A stretch of 64,000 bases of DNA from Amycolatopsis alkalitolerans (GCF_006152065.1 NZ_VDFW01000007.1:62001-126000); one strand, 5' to 3'; counted from the first letter of the stretch, positions 50,872-59,665 are shown. Notes: generated by a model not told the origin, from the sequence alone. Numbers and translations are program-made.

Positions 50872-52025
50872 CGGGCTCCTCCTGTGTTGGCGAGTGCGAG
50901 GTCCTTGGGATCGGGCGGGGTGGTCGGCCGGGTACGCCGGGACCACGCGCGGCCGGTGAGCGCGAGGCTCACCGGGGTGCGCCGGGCGGCGGCGGTGACG
51001 AGCCCGGACACGAGGTAGATCAGGGGCAGGAGCACCAGTACGAGCAGGGCCACCACCAGGTCGTACGGCACTCGCTGGGCGTCGTCGATGAGGCCGATCT
51101 CGGTGGCGGCCAGCAGCGCGCCCTGCAGCACCAGCGGGTGTATCAGGTACACGCCGAACGAAGCGTCCGAGGTCGCGACGACGAGCTTTTCGGCGAACCG
51201 CCCGTGCTCTTGCCACACGAGCCCGATGGCGAGGAAGGCCCACCCGATGGCGACGCTTTCGACGGTCACCACCGGCTGGAACACGGCACTCGCCTCCAGC
51301 GGGTTCTCGCCCCGGCCCCACACGTGGACGAGGTACACGACGATGGCCATCGCGACGACGCTCGCCGCGCCGCCCAGCACCAGTCGCGCGCGCTGCCGTG
51401 TCCACGCCACCAGCTCGTCCCGGTGCCAGGCGGCGACCGCCCCGGCCAGGACGTAGCCGAGGTAGCTGGGCAGCAACGCGTCCGGAGATCGGACCCAGCC
51501 CGACAGCGGGCCGAGGTCCCACTGGTGCTGGACCGCGTAGGTGAAGGTCAGCTGGAACACCGCGGCGAACACCAGCAGCGCCCCGTGCCGGCGCTCGGTG
51601 GCCCGCAACAGCATCCGGATCAGCGGGAACACCAGGTAGATCTGCATCGACACGAGCAGGAAGTACAGGTGGTACCGCGCGGTGCCGGTGAGCAGCTGCT
51701 CGACGAACGCCCGCCCGAAGTACGGTCCGCCGTCGGCGAAGAAGTACAGCACGGTCCAGACCACATACGGCACGACGACGAACAGGTACCGGCGCCGCCA
51801 GAACTTCGGCCAGCGCACCTTCTTGCGCCCGGTGCTGTAGGTCAGCACGAACGCGGTGAGCAGGAAGAAGACCTCGCGGCTGACGTGGAAGACCATACCG
51901 AGCGCACCGAGCGGCACCGTCGGCGGCACGGGGGCGAACGAAAGCACGTGCGTGCCGATCACGAGCGCGACCGTCAGCACACGGATCAGGTCGACGTAGT
52001 ACAGATGTTCTCCGCGTCGGCTCAC
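50868..52025 (-). CDS. Membrane-bound acyltransferase (acyltransferase 3 family)
   Basis: 385-aa membrane protein with about 10 helices of the acyltransferase 3 family, members of which O-acylate sugars, glycans, lipids or antibiotics. The N-terminus carries the family start (YYVDLIRVLTVALVIGTHVLSF, with the conserved Arg and His) and REVFFLLTAFVLTY; the C-terminal helix pair has SFGVYLIHPLVLQ. GTG start overlaps the acyl-CoA ligase stop by 4 bp and its end overlaps the ComA-like start by 4 bp. It could transfer the acyl group activated by the ligase onto the sulfonated product (inference). Confidence 0.86.
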   Translation of the reverse strand: MSRRGEHLYYVDLIRVLTVALVIGTHVLSFAPVPPTVPLGALGMVFHVSREVFFLLTAFVLTYSTGRKKVRWPKFWRRRYLFVVVPYVVWTVLYFFADGGPYFGRAFVEQLLTGTARYHLYFLLVSMQIYLVFPLIRMLLRATERRHGALLVFAAVFQLTFTYAVQHQWDLGPLSGWVRSPDALLPSYLGYVLAGAVAAWHRDELVAWTRQRARLVLGGAASVVAMAIVVYLVHVWGRGENPLEASAVFQPVVTVESVAIGWAFLAIGLVWQEHGRFAEKLVVATSDASFGVYLIHPLVLQGALLAATEIGLIDDAQRVPYDLVVALLVLVLLPLIYLVSGLVTAAARRTPVSLALTGRAWSRRTRPTTPPDPKDLALANTGGAR

Positions 52026-53509
52026 TGACTGCCCGCCAGCTCGGACCGGAGCGCGCGGCGCAGCACCTTGCCGGTCGGGCCGACCGGCAGCGCGTCCGTG
52101 ATCTCCACCACCGTGGGGCGCTTGTACCGGGTCAGCCGCCCTTCACACCACGCGAGCAGGGATGCCTCGAGCGCCGGGGGATCGGACCGGCGGGTGGTGA
52201 CGAACGCGACCGGGACCTGGCCGAGCCGTTCGTGCGGCGCGCCGACGACGGCGACCGCCGCCACATCGGGGTGCGCGAGCAGGACGTTCTCGACCTCCTG
52301 CGGGTAGATCTTCTCGCCGCCGCGGTTGATCACGTCGTCCACGCGGCCGGCCAGGCGCAGGAATCCCTCCTCGTCACGAATGCCGACGTCGCCGGTGCGC
52401 AGCCAGCCGTCCGCGTCCCGCGCCGGGCGGGTCCGCTCGGGGCCGTGCTCGCCGAGTTCGAGATACTCGCGGACGATCTGCGGGCCGCGCAACAGCACCT
52501 CGCCCTCCTCGCCGGGGGAGGATTCGCGGCCGTCCGGCCCGGCGACGATCAGGTCCACCTCCACGGGCAGCCCGACCGAACCGGCCCGGCGGCGCCGGGG
52601 ATCCAGGGGGTTCGAGGTGATCTGACCGGCCGCCTCGGACATGCCGTAGGTCTCGAGCACACCCAGCCCGGTGTGCTCGGCGAACGCCCGCGCGGTCGCG
52701 GGCGGCAACGGTGCCGAGGCCGAGCGGACGAACCGGATGCCGTCCACGACGTGGCCGGGCGGTGCGGGGCGCTGGGCGAGCGAGGCCAGGATCGCGGGGA
52801 CCGCGTTGAGCCAGGTGGGCCGGTGCCGCTCGACGCGCGCCCAGTACTCACCGGCCTCGAACCGGCGGTCGATCACCAGCGAGGCCCCGCTCTCGACCGT
52901 CGCCAGCAGACCCATGACCTGGGCGTTGACGTGGAACAGGGGGAGCGGGGTGTAGCCGCGCTCGCCGGGACCGAACCCGTGATGCCGCGCCACGCGCCCG
53001 GCCGCGTGCATCAGCTGTCGTTCGGTGAGCGGGATGCCCTTGGGGCGGCCGGTCGTGCCGGAACTGGTGAGCAGCACGGCCGGCCGCAGCGCGGCGCCGT
53101 CGCTCGGGCGGTTCGCCGTGGTCGTGGTCCAGACCCTCCTCGGGCCGGCGAGGTCCACCAGCACGGTGTCGAGCCCGGGGGAGATGACCGGGTCCTCCTG
53201 GTCGGTCGCGAACACGTCGATCCGCAGCCTGGCCAGCACATCGGACAGCTCGCCCGGGGTCAGTCGCGGATCGATCGGCGCGGCCGTCAGCCCGGCCGAC
53301 AGGCAGCCGAGGTAGGCCGCGGTGAACGTCAGCGGGTCGGCGATCACCAGGCCGACTCTGCTGCCGGGTGGCGCCATGTCCCGCCAGCCCGTGGCGTGCT
53401 CGGCCACCGCGCCCCAGGTCAGCGCCTGCTCACCCGCCCCGGACAGGAACGCGACCGATCCGGGGCGCTCGCGCGCCCTGGTGGTCAGCAACCGGGACAC
53501 AATCGCCAT
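52022..53509 (-). CDS. Acyl-CoA ligase (AMP-forming, ANL superfamily)
   Basis: 495-aa adenylating enzyme. The phosphate loop is LLTSSGTTGRPKGIPL (about 150-165), A5 is YGMSEAAGQ, A7 is LRTGDVGIRDEEGF, A8 is GRVDDVINRGGEKIYPQEVE, and the catalytic lysine is in GPTGKVLRR at the C-terminus. It activates a carboxylic acid as acyl-CoA. ATG 53509 with GGAGGG 6 bp upstream. It is the first gene of the five-gene unit with the acyltransferase, ComA-like, VOC and phosphatase genes. Acid specificity cannot be told. Confidence 0.88.
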   Translation of the reverse strand: MAIVSRLLTTRARERPGSVAFLSGAGEQALTWGAVAEHATGWRDMAPPGSRVGLVIADPLTFTAAYLGCLSAGLTAAPIDPRLTPGELSDVLARLRIDVFATDQEDPVISPGLDTVLVDLAGPRRVWTTTTANRPSDGAALRPAVLLTSSGTTGRPKGIPLTERQLMHAAGRVARHHGFGPGERGYTPLPLFHVNAQVMGLLATVESGASLVIDRRFEAGEYWARVERHRPTWLNAVPAILASLAQRPAPPGHVVDGIRFVRSASAPLPPATARAFAEHTGLGVLETYGMSEAAGQITSNPLDPRRRRAGSVGLPVEVDLIVAGPDGRESSPGEEGEVLLRGPQIVREYLELGEHGPERTRPARDADGWLRTGDVGIRDEEGFLRLAGRVDDVINRGGEKIYPQEVENVLLAHPDVAAVAVVGAPHERLGQVPVAFVTTRRSDPPALEASLLAWCEGRLTRYKRPTVVEITDALPVGPTGKVLRRALRSELAGSQ

Positions 53510-53697
53510 GAAAACCCTCCACACACTTTTCGCTGAACCCTGCCGAGTCTGGACAGCTTTCCTATGCGCGTGCTGGCAGCCTCATGAGAGTCACCTGAGA
53601 AGAACCCCCCGGTTCACGCTGGCTTTCCGGACGTGGCAGGCACAATGTCCGCATGAACTTGGTGGGCCACCAGCACGTTTCGCGAGCTACCGGACGA

Positions 53698-54639
53698 ATG
53701 CGACGCCTGGTCGTGCTGATCGCCGCAGCCACCACCCTAGCGGCCTGCGCGTCGCCTTCCGGCAGTGAGCCCGTCCGGTCCGTCGAGCCCGTTCAGCCCG
53801 CCGAGCACACGGCGACCGCCGCGCCGGCGGTGTCGACGGGCGCCGGGACCGTGCAGCGGGAGCTGACCGTGGATGGGATGAAACGAACGTATCTCGCGGT
53901 CCGGTCTGCCAAGTGGCATAAGGGACTTCCGTTGCTCATCGTGATGCACGGCCGCGGGATCACGGCACAGCTCGAGTCCCGCCGCACGGGCTTTCTGCCC
54001 TACGCCGAGGGCGGGCTGGTGAACATCGTGTACCCCATGGGGATCGCCAGATCCTGGAACGCGGGGTACGGATGCTGCGGGGTGGCGGGCAAGGAAGGCG
54101 TGCACGACATGGCTTTCCTGACCGAGGTGGCCGCCGACGCGTCCCGGTACTTCGAAAGCGACTTGCGCCGGACCTACCTCGTCGGCTATAGCAACGGCGC
54201 GAGACTGTCCTTTTCGGAGGTTTGCGGTCATCCGGGCGTTTTCGCCGGACTCGCCACATACGGAGCGGTTCCGCTCGCCCCGTGCGCCGGCGGGCGGCCG
54301 ATCCCGGCGCTGCTGGCTGACGGCAGTGACGACGCCGTCGTACGTAACGAGCATTTCTCGCCGAGTTCGACGATCGCGCTCAGCCAGGCGGTCACCCGGT
54401 GGCAGGGCCAGAACGGTTGCACCGGCCCGGGGGCCGTGCGGCATATCGGCGCGCTCACGCTCAGGTCGTGGACCGGTTGCCGCAGCGGCGCCGACCTGTC
54501 CTCGGCTGTCTACTCAGGACTGACGCACTTCTGGCCGAGGGGCACCCACGAGGCCGTCCCGTACACGACCTATGTCGGCCCCGAGGCCGCCGCCTCGACG
54601 ATCATGTGGAGCTTCCTCAGCCGCCAGCACCTGAGCTGA
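53698..54639 (+). CDS. Lipoprotein esterase, LpqC/PHB-depolymerase-like
   Basis: 313 aa. The lipoprotein signal is MRRLVVLIAAATTLAAC with lipidated C17, which fixes the start at 53698. The esterase domain (about residues 60-310) is of the LpqC/polyhydroxybutyrate depolymerase type: LLIVMHGRG oxyanion region, nucleophile S165 in GYSNG, Asp in LADGSDD and His in LTHFWPRG. Several Cys pairs suggest disulfides outside the cell. It probably hydrolyses polyester or feruloyl-type esters at the cell surface. Divergent from the acyl-CoA ligase gene; no operon partner. Confidence 0.82.
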   Translation: MRRLVVLIAAATTLAACASPSGSEPVRSVEPVQPAEHTATAAPAVSTGAGTVQRELTVDGMKRTYLAVRSAKWHKGLPLLIVMHGRGITAQLESRRTGFLPYAEGGLVNIVYPMGIARSWNAGYGCCGVAGKEGVHDMAFLTEVAADASRYFESDLRRTYLVGYSNGARLSFSEVCGHPGVFAGLATYGAVPLAPCAGGRPIPALLADGSDDAVVRNEHFSPSSTIALSQAVTRWQGQNGCTGPGAVRHIGALTLRSWTGCRSGADLSSAVYSGLTHFWPRGTHEAVPYTTYVGPEAAASTIMWSFLSRQHLS

Positions 54640-54644
54640 CGCGC

Positions 54645-54731
54645 GTGTTTGCCCGCTACGTCGCCGTTTTTGCGCATCGTGTCACTGATTTTGCGCCGCG
54701 CAGCCAATTCACCGACCGGAGCGGCAAACAC
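54645..54731. repeat. Intergenic inverted repeat between convergent genes
   Basis: GTGTTTGCC (54645-54653) and GGCAAACAC (54723-54731) are perfect 9-bp inverted arms 69 bp apart. Between them TTTTTGCGC and TTTTGCGCC give further weak repetition at about 23-bp spacing. The 115-bp gap separates the convergent esterase and PRPP synthetase genes and probably holds termination signals or a degenerate repeat element. Confidence 0.4.
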
Positions 54732-54754
54732 ACCGACGGGGACGGCCAACACGA

Positions 54755-55696
54755 TCAGGGGGTGAACAGGGCGCTGACGGATTCGCCGTTGTGGATGCGG
54801 CGGATCGCCTCGGCCAGTGCGGGCGCGATCGACAGCACGGTGAGCTTCGGCGCCGCCTGCTCGGGGTGGACCGGCACCGTGTTCGTGCAGACGATCTCCT
54901 GCACCTCTGGCTGGTCACCGATGCGCTTGAGCGCGCCACCGGCGAACAGCCCGTGCGTGCACGCGACCCGGACCGAGCGCACGCCGCGTTCGCGCAACCG
55001 CGCCAGCAGTTCCAGCACGGTGCTGCCCTTGGCGATCTCGTCGTCGAGCACGATCACGTCCCGGCCGGTCACGTCGCCGATGATCGAGCTGATGGTGACC
55101 CGGTCGTCGGCGAACCGCTCCTTCGCCCCGGCCGCGACCGGGACGCCGAGCAGCCGCGCGAAATGCGACGCGGGCTTGGCGTTGCCGAGATCGGGGGAGA
55201 TGACCGTCGTGTTGCTCAGATCGTAGCGGCGGAAATGCCCGGCCAGCTCGCGCAGCGCGTGCAGGTGATCGACCGGCACGCTGAAGAATCCGTGCACCTG
55301 CGGCGAATGCAGGGTCATCGTCAGCACCCGGTTCGCGCCCGCGGTCACCAGCAGGTCCGCCACCAGGCGCCCGCCGATCGAGATGCGCGGCGCGTCCTTC
55401 TTGTCCGAGCGCGCGTAGGCGTAGTGCGGCATGACCACCGTGGTGCGGCCCGCGGACGCGCCGCGCGCCGCGTCGAGCATGAGCAGCAGCTCGACCAGGT
55501 GCTCCTGCACCGGCGCCACGATCGGCTGGATGAGGAACACGTCGCGCTCGCGGCAGTTCGCCTGCAACTGCACCTCGAGGCAGTCGTTGGCGAACCGGTG
55601 CACGCTGACCGGTTCGAGGTCGACACCCAGCTGGCCGCAGATCTCCGCGGCGAGCTCGGGATGGGCAGTTCCGCTGAAGACGGCGATCTCCCGCAC
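54755..55696 (-). CDS. Ribose-phosphate diphosphokinase (PRPP synthetase), divergent paralogue
   Basis: 313-aa PRPP synthetase family protein (makes PRPP from ribose 5-phosphate and ATP). Family features: REIAVFSGTAHPELA at the N-terminus, RDVFLIQPI, VVMPHYAYARSDKKD, and the flexible region. The PRPP loop reads VLDDEIAKGSTVLE where canonical enzymes have DDMIDTGGT, so this is a divergent paralogue, probably not the housekeeping copy. GTG 55696 is chosen because the longer frame is not family-like. Divergent from the rhomboid gene. Confidence 0.85.
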   Translation of the reverse strand: MREIAVFSGTAHPELAAEICGQLGVDLEPVSVHRFANDCLEVQLQANCRERDVFLIQPIVAPVQEHLVELLLMLDAARGASAGRTTVVMPHYAYARSDKKDAPRISIGGRLVADLLVTAGANRVLTMTLHSPQVHGFFSVPVDHLHALRELAGHFRRYDLSNTTVISPDLGNAKPASHFARLLGVPVAAGAKERFADDRVTISSIIGDVTGRDVIVLDDEIAKGSTVLELLARLRERGVRSVRVACTHGLFAGGALKRIGDQPEVQEIVCTNTVPVHPEQAAPKLTVLSIAPALAEAIRRIHNGESVSALFTP

Positions 55697-55739
55697 GCAA
55701 AGAATGCTACCGCCGCCCGGTTTGGGGTATCTGTAGGAC

Positions 55740-56519
55740 ATGATTCCGGTCCACGACGTCAACCCGCTGCGCCGCACGCCGTGGATCACCTACGGCCTCG
55801 TCGCGGCCAACGTGGTGGTGTTCCTGCTGATGCCGGCCGCCGCCCGCACCCTCTACGGCAACACGAACCTCGCGCAGCTGTGTGACCTGCAGGCCTTCGT
55901 CGAGCGGTGGGGCGCGGTGCCGCACGAGCTGCTGACCAACCAGCCGCCCACGCTCGTGCCGACGGGGCAGGCCGTGGTGAGCGGGCAAGGGCCCGGCTGC
56001 CTGCTCGGCCCGCCCGGCTACCACAAGGTGCCGGCGCTGTCCGTGCTCACGTCGATGTTCCTGCACTCGAGCTGGGCACATCTGCTCGGCAACATGCTGT
56101 TCCTGGCGATCTTCGGCAACAATGTCGAGGACCGGCTGGGGCGCCTGCGGTTCCTGCTGTTCTACCTGGTGTGCGGGTACGCGGCCGGGTACGGTTTCGC
56201 GCTGACCGACCCGTCGTCCGCGCAGCCGCTCGTCGGCGCGTCCGGTGCGATCGCCGGCGTGCTCGGGGCGTACATCGTGATCTACCCGCGGGCCCGGGTG
56301 TGGGGGCTGATCCCGGTGCTGTTCTTCCTGCCGCTGCGCGTACCGGCCTGGCTGATGCTCGGCATGTGGTTCATCCTCCAAGCCTTCTACGCGACCGGCT
56401 ACGGCACGGCGCAGGCCGGTTCGGTCGCCTACGCCGCGCACGTCGCCGGCTTCGTCGTCGGGGCACTGCTGGGGTTCACCCTGCGACGGCGTCCGCGGGC
56501 TCGGCCGGGCGGGCGGTGA
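55740..56519 (+). CDS. Rhomboid-family intramembrane serine protease
   Basis: 259-aa, six- or seven-helix rhomboid protease. The catalytic dyad is S168 in GASGAIAG and H234 in YAAHVAGF. HSSWAHLLGNMLFLAIFGNNVED is the second-helix block and its His/Asn belong to the active-site region. A cysteine-containing luminal loop lies between helices 1 and 2. It cuts membrane proteins within the bilayer. Its end overlaps the convergent transporter gene by 44 bp. Confidence 0.9.
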   Translation: MIPVHDVNPLRRTPWITYGLVAANVVVFLLMPAAARTLYGNTNLAQLCDLQAFVERWGAVPHELLTNQPPTLVPTGQAVVSGQGPGCLLGPPGYHKVPALSVLTSMFLHSSWAHLLGNMLFLAIFGNNVEDRLGRLRFLLFYLVCGYAAGYGFALTDPSSAQPLVGASGAIAGVLGAYIVIYPRARVWGLIPVLFFLPLRVPAWLMLGMWFILQAFYATGYGTAQAGSVAYAAHVAGFVVGALLGFTLRRRPRARPGGR

Positions 56520-57897
56520 GCCTGCCGAGGCGGGCCGGCACGTTGAACCCGATCAGCAGAGCGGTGACGAGCGTCAGCCCGCCGGCGAGCCACACCAGCG
56601 CGGGGCCGAGTCCGATATGCCCGGACACCTGCGCGCCCGCCAGCGGCGCGACCGCCCCGCCGAGCGCGCCGACGTTGTAGGTGAAGCCGAGGCTCGCCGC
56701 GCGCAGCCGGACCGGGAAGTGGTCGCCGATGTACTTCGGCAGCAGCCCGGAGATGCCGGAACTGGTGGCCTGCAAGGCGAACAGCAGCACCCACACCGCG
56801 ACGATGCTGCCGCCCCCACCGAGCGCGAACGCGGGGAACACGAACACCAGCGACGCCAGCAGCCCGCCGACGTACGTGGTGCGGGTGCCGAACCGGTCCC
56901 CGGCGATGCCCGCGAGGCAGGAGCCGAGCGCGTAGCCGAGCCCGGCCCAGGTCAGCGCGTTCGCCACCTGGCCGGCCCCGTAGTGCAGATCGGTCTTGAG
57001 GTAGGTCGGCAGCAGCGACTGGATCGGCCACGAGTACAGGAACGCGCAGAACACCGTCGCCATCAGCCCGACCACCATCGGCCAGGAGCGGCCGCCGACC
57101 TGGACCGCGAACGCGACGAACCCGAGCACGCACAGCGCGATGTAGAGCGGGTAGAGCGAACCGGCGTGGCCCGAGAAGATGAGCACGAGGCTGACCGCGA
57201 CGACCAGGCCGATGACGATATTGGCCACGGTCCACCTGCGGTTCAGCAGCGCGCTCGCGCTGGTCGTCCGCTCCCCGGCGGAGGCGACCTCGTCGGTCCA
57301 TTCCTTCGCCTCGGGCAGGGCACGGCGCAGCCACAGCGCGATGAGCACCGGCACGATCCCGATCCAGAACAGCCAGCGCCAGCCCAGATGCGGCACCACG
57401 AGGTCGTACGCGCGGGCGGCGAGGATCGTGCCGATCGGGTAGGCCGACAGCAGGAAGCCGCTCGCGCGGTTGCGCAGGGCTTTCGGCCAGCTCTCCATCA
57501 CGTAGGTCGCGCTCGAGCCGTACTCACCGGCCATCCCGACGCCGACGATGGCGCGGAACGCGAACAGCGCCCAGTAGCTCCAGGCGAAACCGCACAGCGC
57601 GCTGCCCACCGCGTAGCAGAGGATGCTCACGATCATCGCCGGGCGCCGGCCGAAACGGTCACCGAGAGCGCCGAGCGCGAGCCCGCCGAACCACCGCGAC
57701 ACGAAAGCCGCCGACACCAGCGTCGCGGCACCGGCCAGCGACAGGTGGAACTCGGCGCGCAGTTCGGTCAGCACCAGCGTGATGAGCACGAAGTCGAAGC
57801 CGTCCAGCAGGTAACCGAGCCAGGCGGCGCTGAACGCCTTCCACTGGGGCCGGCCGATCTGGCGGTGCCAGGGAACGCGGGACGGCGTGGCAGCCAT
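56476..57897 (-). CDS. NanT-like sialate/organic acid:H+ symporter (MFS)
   Basis: 473-aa, 12-helix MFS protein. The block KAFSAAWLGYLLDGFDFVLITLVLTEL followed by SRWFGGLALGALGDRFGRRPAM is strikingly like E. coli NanT (sialate:H+ symporter family). ATG 57897 has GAAGAGGTG upstream; the longer frame crosses the operator. It is divergent from a FadR-type GntR gene and, through a shared palindrome, linked to a NanA-like aldolase. Uptake of sialic acid or a related sugar acid is likely; a different organic acid is possible. Confidence 0.85.
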   Translation of the reverse strand: MAATPSRVPWHRQIGRPQWKAFSAAWLGYLLDGFDFVLITLVLTELRAEFHLSLAGAATLVSAAFVSRWFGGLALGALGDRFGRRPAMIVSILCYAVGSALCGFAWSYWALFAFRAIVGVGMAGEYGSSATYVMESWPKALRNRASGFLLSAYPIGTILAARAYDLVVPHLGWRWLFWIGIVPVLIALWLRRALPEAKEWTDEVASAGERTTSASALLNRRWTVANIVIGLVVAVSLVLIFSGHAGSLYPLYIALCVLGFVAFAVQVGGRSWPMVVGLMATVFCAFLYSWPIQSLLPTYLKTDLHYGAGQVANALTWAGLGYALGSCLAGIAGDRFGTRTTYVGGLLASLVFVFPAFALGGGGSIVAVWVLLFALQATSSGISGLLPKYIGDHFPVRLRAASLGFTYNVGALGGAVAPLAGAQVSGHIGLGPALVWLAGGLTLVTALLIGFNVPARLGRLTARPAEPADAVAG

Positions 57898-57926
57898 GTT
57901 CACCTCTTCGTCGAGGAACGTCATTC

Positions 57927-57949
57927 GTAGGACGTTGGACGTCGTATGA
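57927..57949. promoter_or_regulatory. GntR operator, copy 1 (transporter/regulator divergent promoter)
   Basis: GTAGGACGT-TGG-ACGTCGTATGA forms a near-palindrome (TAGGACGT/ACGTCSTA arms, 3-bp centre). It lies 30 bp from the transporter start and 41 bp from the GntR start. It matches the reverse complement of the perfect copy at 58697-58721 at nearly every position. Confidence 0.8.
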
Positions 57950-57990
57950 TGCTCCGGTACGCTAGCTCACACGTCGAAGCGAGGGCAAGA

Positions 57991-58656
57991 GTGCGGGTCA
58001 CACGAGGTCAGGAGCTGGTCGACGCCATCATCGAGCTGATCGACCGGCGGAAGCTGCGGGCGGGCGACCCGCTCCCGACCGAACCGCGGTTGATGGAGGA
58101 GTTCGGGGTCGCGCGGAACTCGGTGCGGGAGGCACTGCGGACGTTGCAGGCGCTCGGGATCGTCGAGATCCGGCACGGCTACGGCACCTTCGTCGGCGAG
58201 GCGAGCATGGCCGCGCTGAGCCCGTCGCTGCTGTTCCGGACCCGCGCGCGCTCGCGTGAGGACCTGCGGGGGCTGAGCGATCTGCTGCAGGTGCGCCAGA
58301 TCCTGGAGACCGAGCTGACGCGCAAGGTCGTGGGGAACGGGGCGCTGCTCGCGTCGCTGAGCGAATGCGTCGACCGGATGGCCGACCCGGCCGCCGCGGC
58401 CGCCGCCGACCGGCGGTTCCACGAGCTCATCGGCGAGGCGGCCGGCAACGAGCTGGCGCTGGAGCTGATCCGGCTGTTCTGGGACGTCTATCGGCAGACG
58501 GAGTCCCTGATCGGCACCCCGACGTCCGAACGGGCGGCACTGGTGGCCAAGCACCACCGTATCCTCGAAGCCATCGCCGGCGGCGACAGCGCGGAGATCG
58601 GCGAGGCGGTGAACGAGCACTTCGAAGAGATCCGGAAGCGGATCGCCGCGCGCTGA
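57991..58656 (+). CDS. FadR-type (FCD) GntR regulator, NanR-like
   Basis: 221-aa FadR-subfamily GntR protein: winged helix (about 8-75; LPTEPRLMEEFGVARNSVREALRTLQALGIVEI) and an all-helical FCD ligand domain (about 85-215) with metal-site-like residues (DRRFHELIGEAAGN, AKHHRILEAI, VNEHFEEI) whose His and Asp bind a metal in this family. GTG 57991 sits 5 bp after GAGGG and is preferred to upstream ATGs, which overlap the operator. It likely represses itself, the transporter and the aldolase. Confidence 0.88.
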   Translation: MRVTRGQELVDAIIELIDRRKLRAGDPLPTEPRLMEEFGVARNSVREALRTLQALGIVEIRHGYGTFVGEASMAALSPSLLFRTRARSREDLRGLSDLLQVRQILETELTRKVVGNGALLASLSECVDRMADPAAAAAADRRFHELIGEAAGNELALELIRLFWDVYRQTESLIGTPTSERAALVAKHHRILEAIAGGDSAEIGEAVNEHFEEIRKRIAAR

Positions 58657-58696
58657 CGCCGGTTGACCCGCGAATCATCCGGAGCCTATCGTGGCG

Positions 58697-58721
58697 ACAT
58701 AGGACGTCCAACGTCCTATGT
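58697..58721. promoter_or_regulatory. GntR operator, copy 2 (aldolase promoter)
   Basis: ACATAGGACGT (58697-58707), CCA, ACGTCCTATGT (58711-58721): a perfect 11+3+11 palindrome, 22 bp before the aldolase start. Nearly identical to the operator at 57927-57949, defining a local regulon of the GntR protein at 57991. Confidence 0.85.
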
Positions 58722-58743
58722 CTCATCTCGCGAACGGAGTCGT

Positions 58744-59664
58744 ATGCCTGCCCCTGTCCTCGACCACGGTGTCGTCCCGCCCCTGTGCACGCCGCTCACG
58801 CCGGAACGCGAGCTCGACGTGCCTTCCCTGGAGCGGCTGACCGGGTTCCTGCTCGACGCCGGGGTGCACGGCCTCTTCGTCACCGGCTCCACGGGTGAGG
58901 TCGCCTACCTGCCCGACGACGCCCGCTACCGGGCTCTCGACGTCGTCGCCGGGATGGCGGCCGGGCAGGTGCCGGTGCTGGCCGGCATCGTGGACACCGC
59001 GACCCCGCGGGTGATCGCGCACGCCCACGCGGCGAAGGCCCACGGCGCGCGGGCGCTGGTGGCGACCGCCCCGTTCTACGCACCGACCGCCGCCGTCGAG
59101 TTCCCCGCGCACTTCCGTGCCATCCGGGCCGCGGTCGACCTCCCGCTCATCGCCTACGACATCCCGGGCTCGGTGCACGCCAAACTCCCCGCGACCGTCG
59201 TTGCCGAGCTTGCCGCGGACGGGACGCTCGACGGCGTCAAGGACTCCAGTGGCGACCTCGACGGGCTCCGCACCCTGCTCGAACTCGTCGACGCGCCGGG
59301 TTTCCGCGTGTTCACCGGTTCCGAGACGATGGCGGACGTCGCGATGTTCCTCGGCTCGCACGGGCTGGTGCCGGGCCTCGGCAACGTCGACCCGCACGGC
59401 TTTGTCCGCCTCTTCGAAGCCGCCCGCCGCGGCGACTGGACGGCCGCGGCGGCCGAGCAGCGGCGCCTGCGCGAACTGTTCCGGATGATCACGGTCGGCG
59501 GCACGCGGATCGGTCCGTACGCCTCGGCCGTCGGCGCGTTCAAATACGCCCTGGTGGCGCGGGGGATCATCGCCGGCAGGACGACGAGCCTGCCGATGGC
59601 CGCGCTGGACGACGCCGAGCAGGCGACGGTCCGCGCGTACCTGGAACGCGCCGGCCTGAGCTGA
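58744..59664 (+). CDS. NanA/DHDPS-family aldolase (N-acetylneuraminate lyase-like)
   Basis: 306-aa TIM-barrel Schiff-base aldolase. The lysine is K166 (DGVKDSSG) and the catalytic tyrosine Y138 (AYDIPG), positions equal to K165/Y137 of E. coli NanA. The substrate loop GSTGE corresponds to GTTGE/GSTGE. ATG 58744 with CGGAG 4 bp upstream. With a NanT-like transporter under the same operator, cleavage of N-acetylneuraminate to ManNAc and pyruvate is plausible. Other family activities (KDG aldolase, dihydrodipicolinate synthase-like) cannot be excluded, as no nanK/nanE follows. Confidence 0.85.
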   Translation: MPAPVLDHGVVPPLCTPLTPERELDVPSLERLTGFLLDAGVHGLFVTGSTGEVAYLPDDARYRALDVVAGMAAGQVPVLAGIVDTATPRVIAHAHAAKAHGARALVATAPFYAPTAAVEFPAHFRAIRAAVDLPLIAYDIPGSVHAKLPATVVAELAADGTLDGVKDSSGDLDGLRTLLELVDAPGFRVFTGSETMADVAMFLGSHGLVPGLGNVDPHGFVRLFEAARRGDWTAAAAEQRRLRELFRMITVGGTRIGPYASAVGAFKYALVARGIIAGRTTSLPMAALDDAEQATVRAYLERAGLS

Positions 59665-59665
59665 G

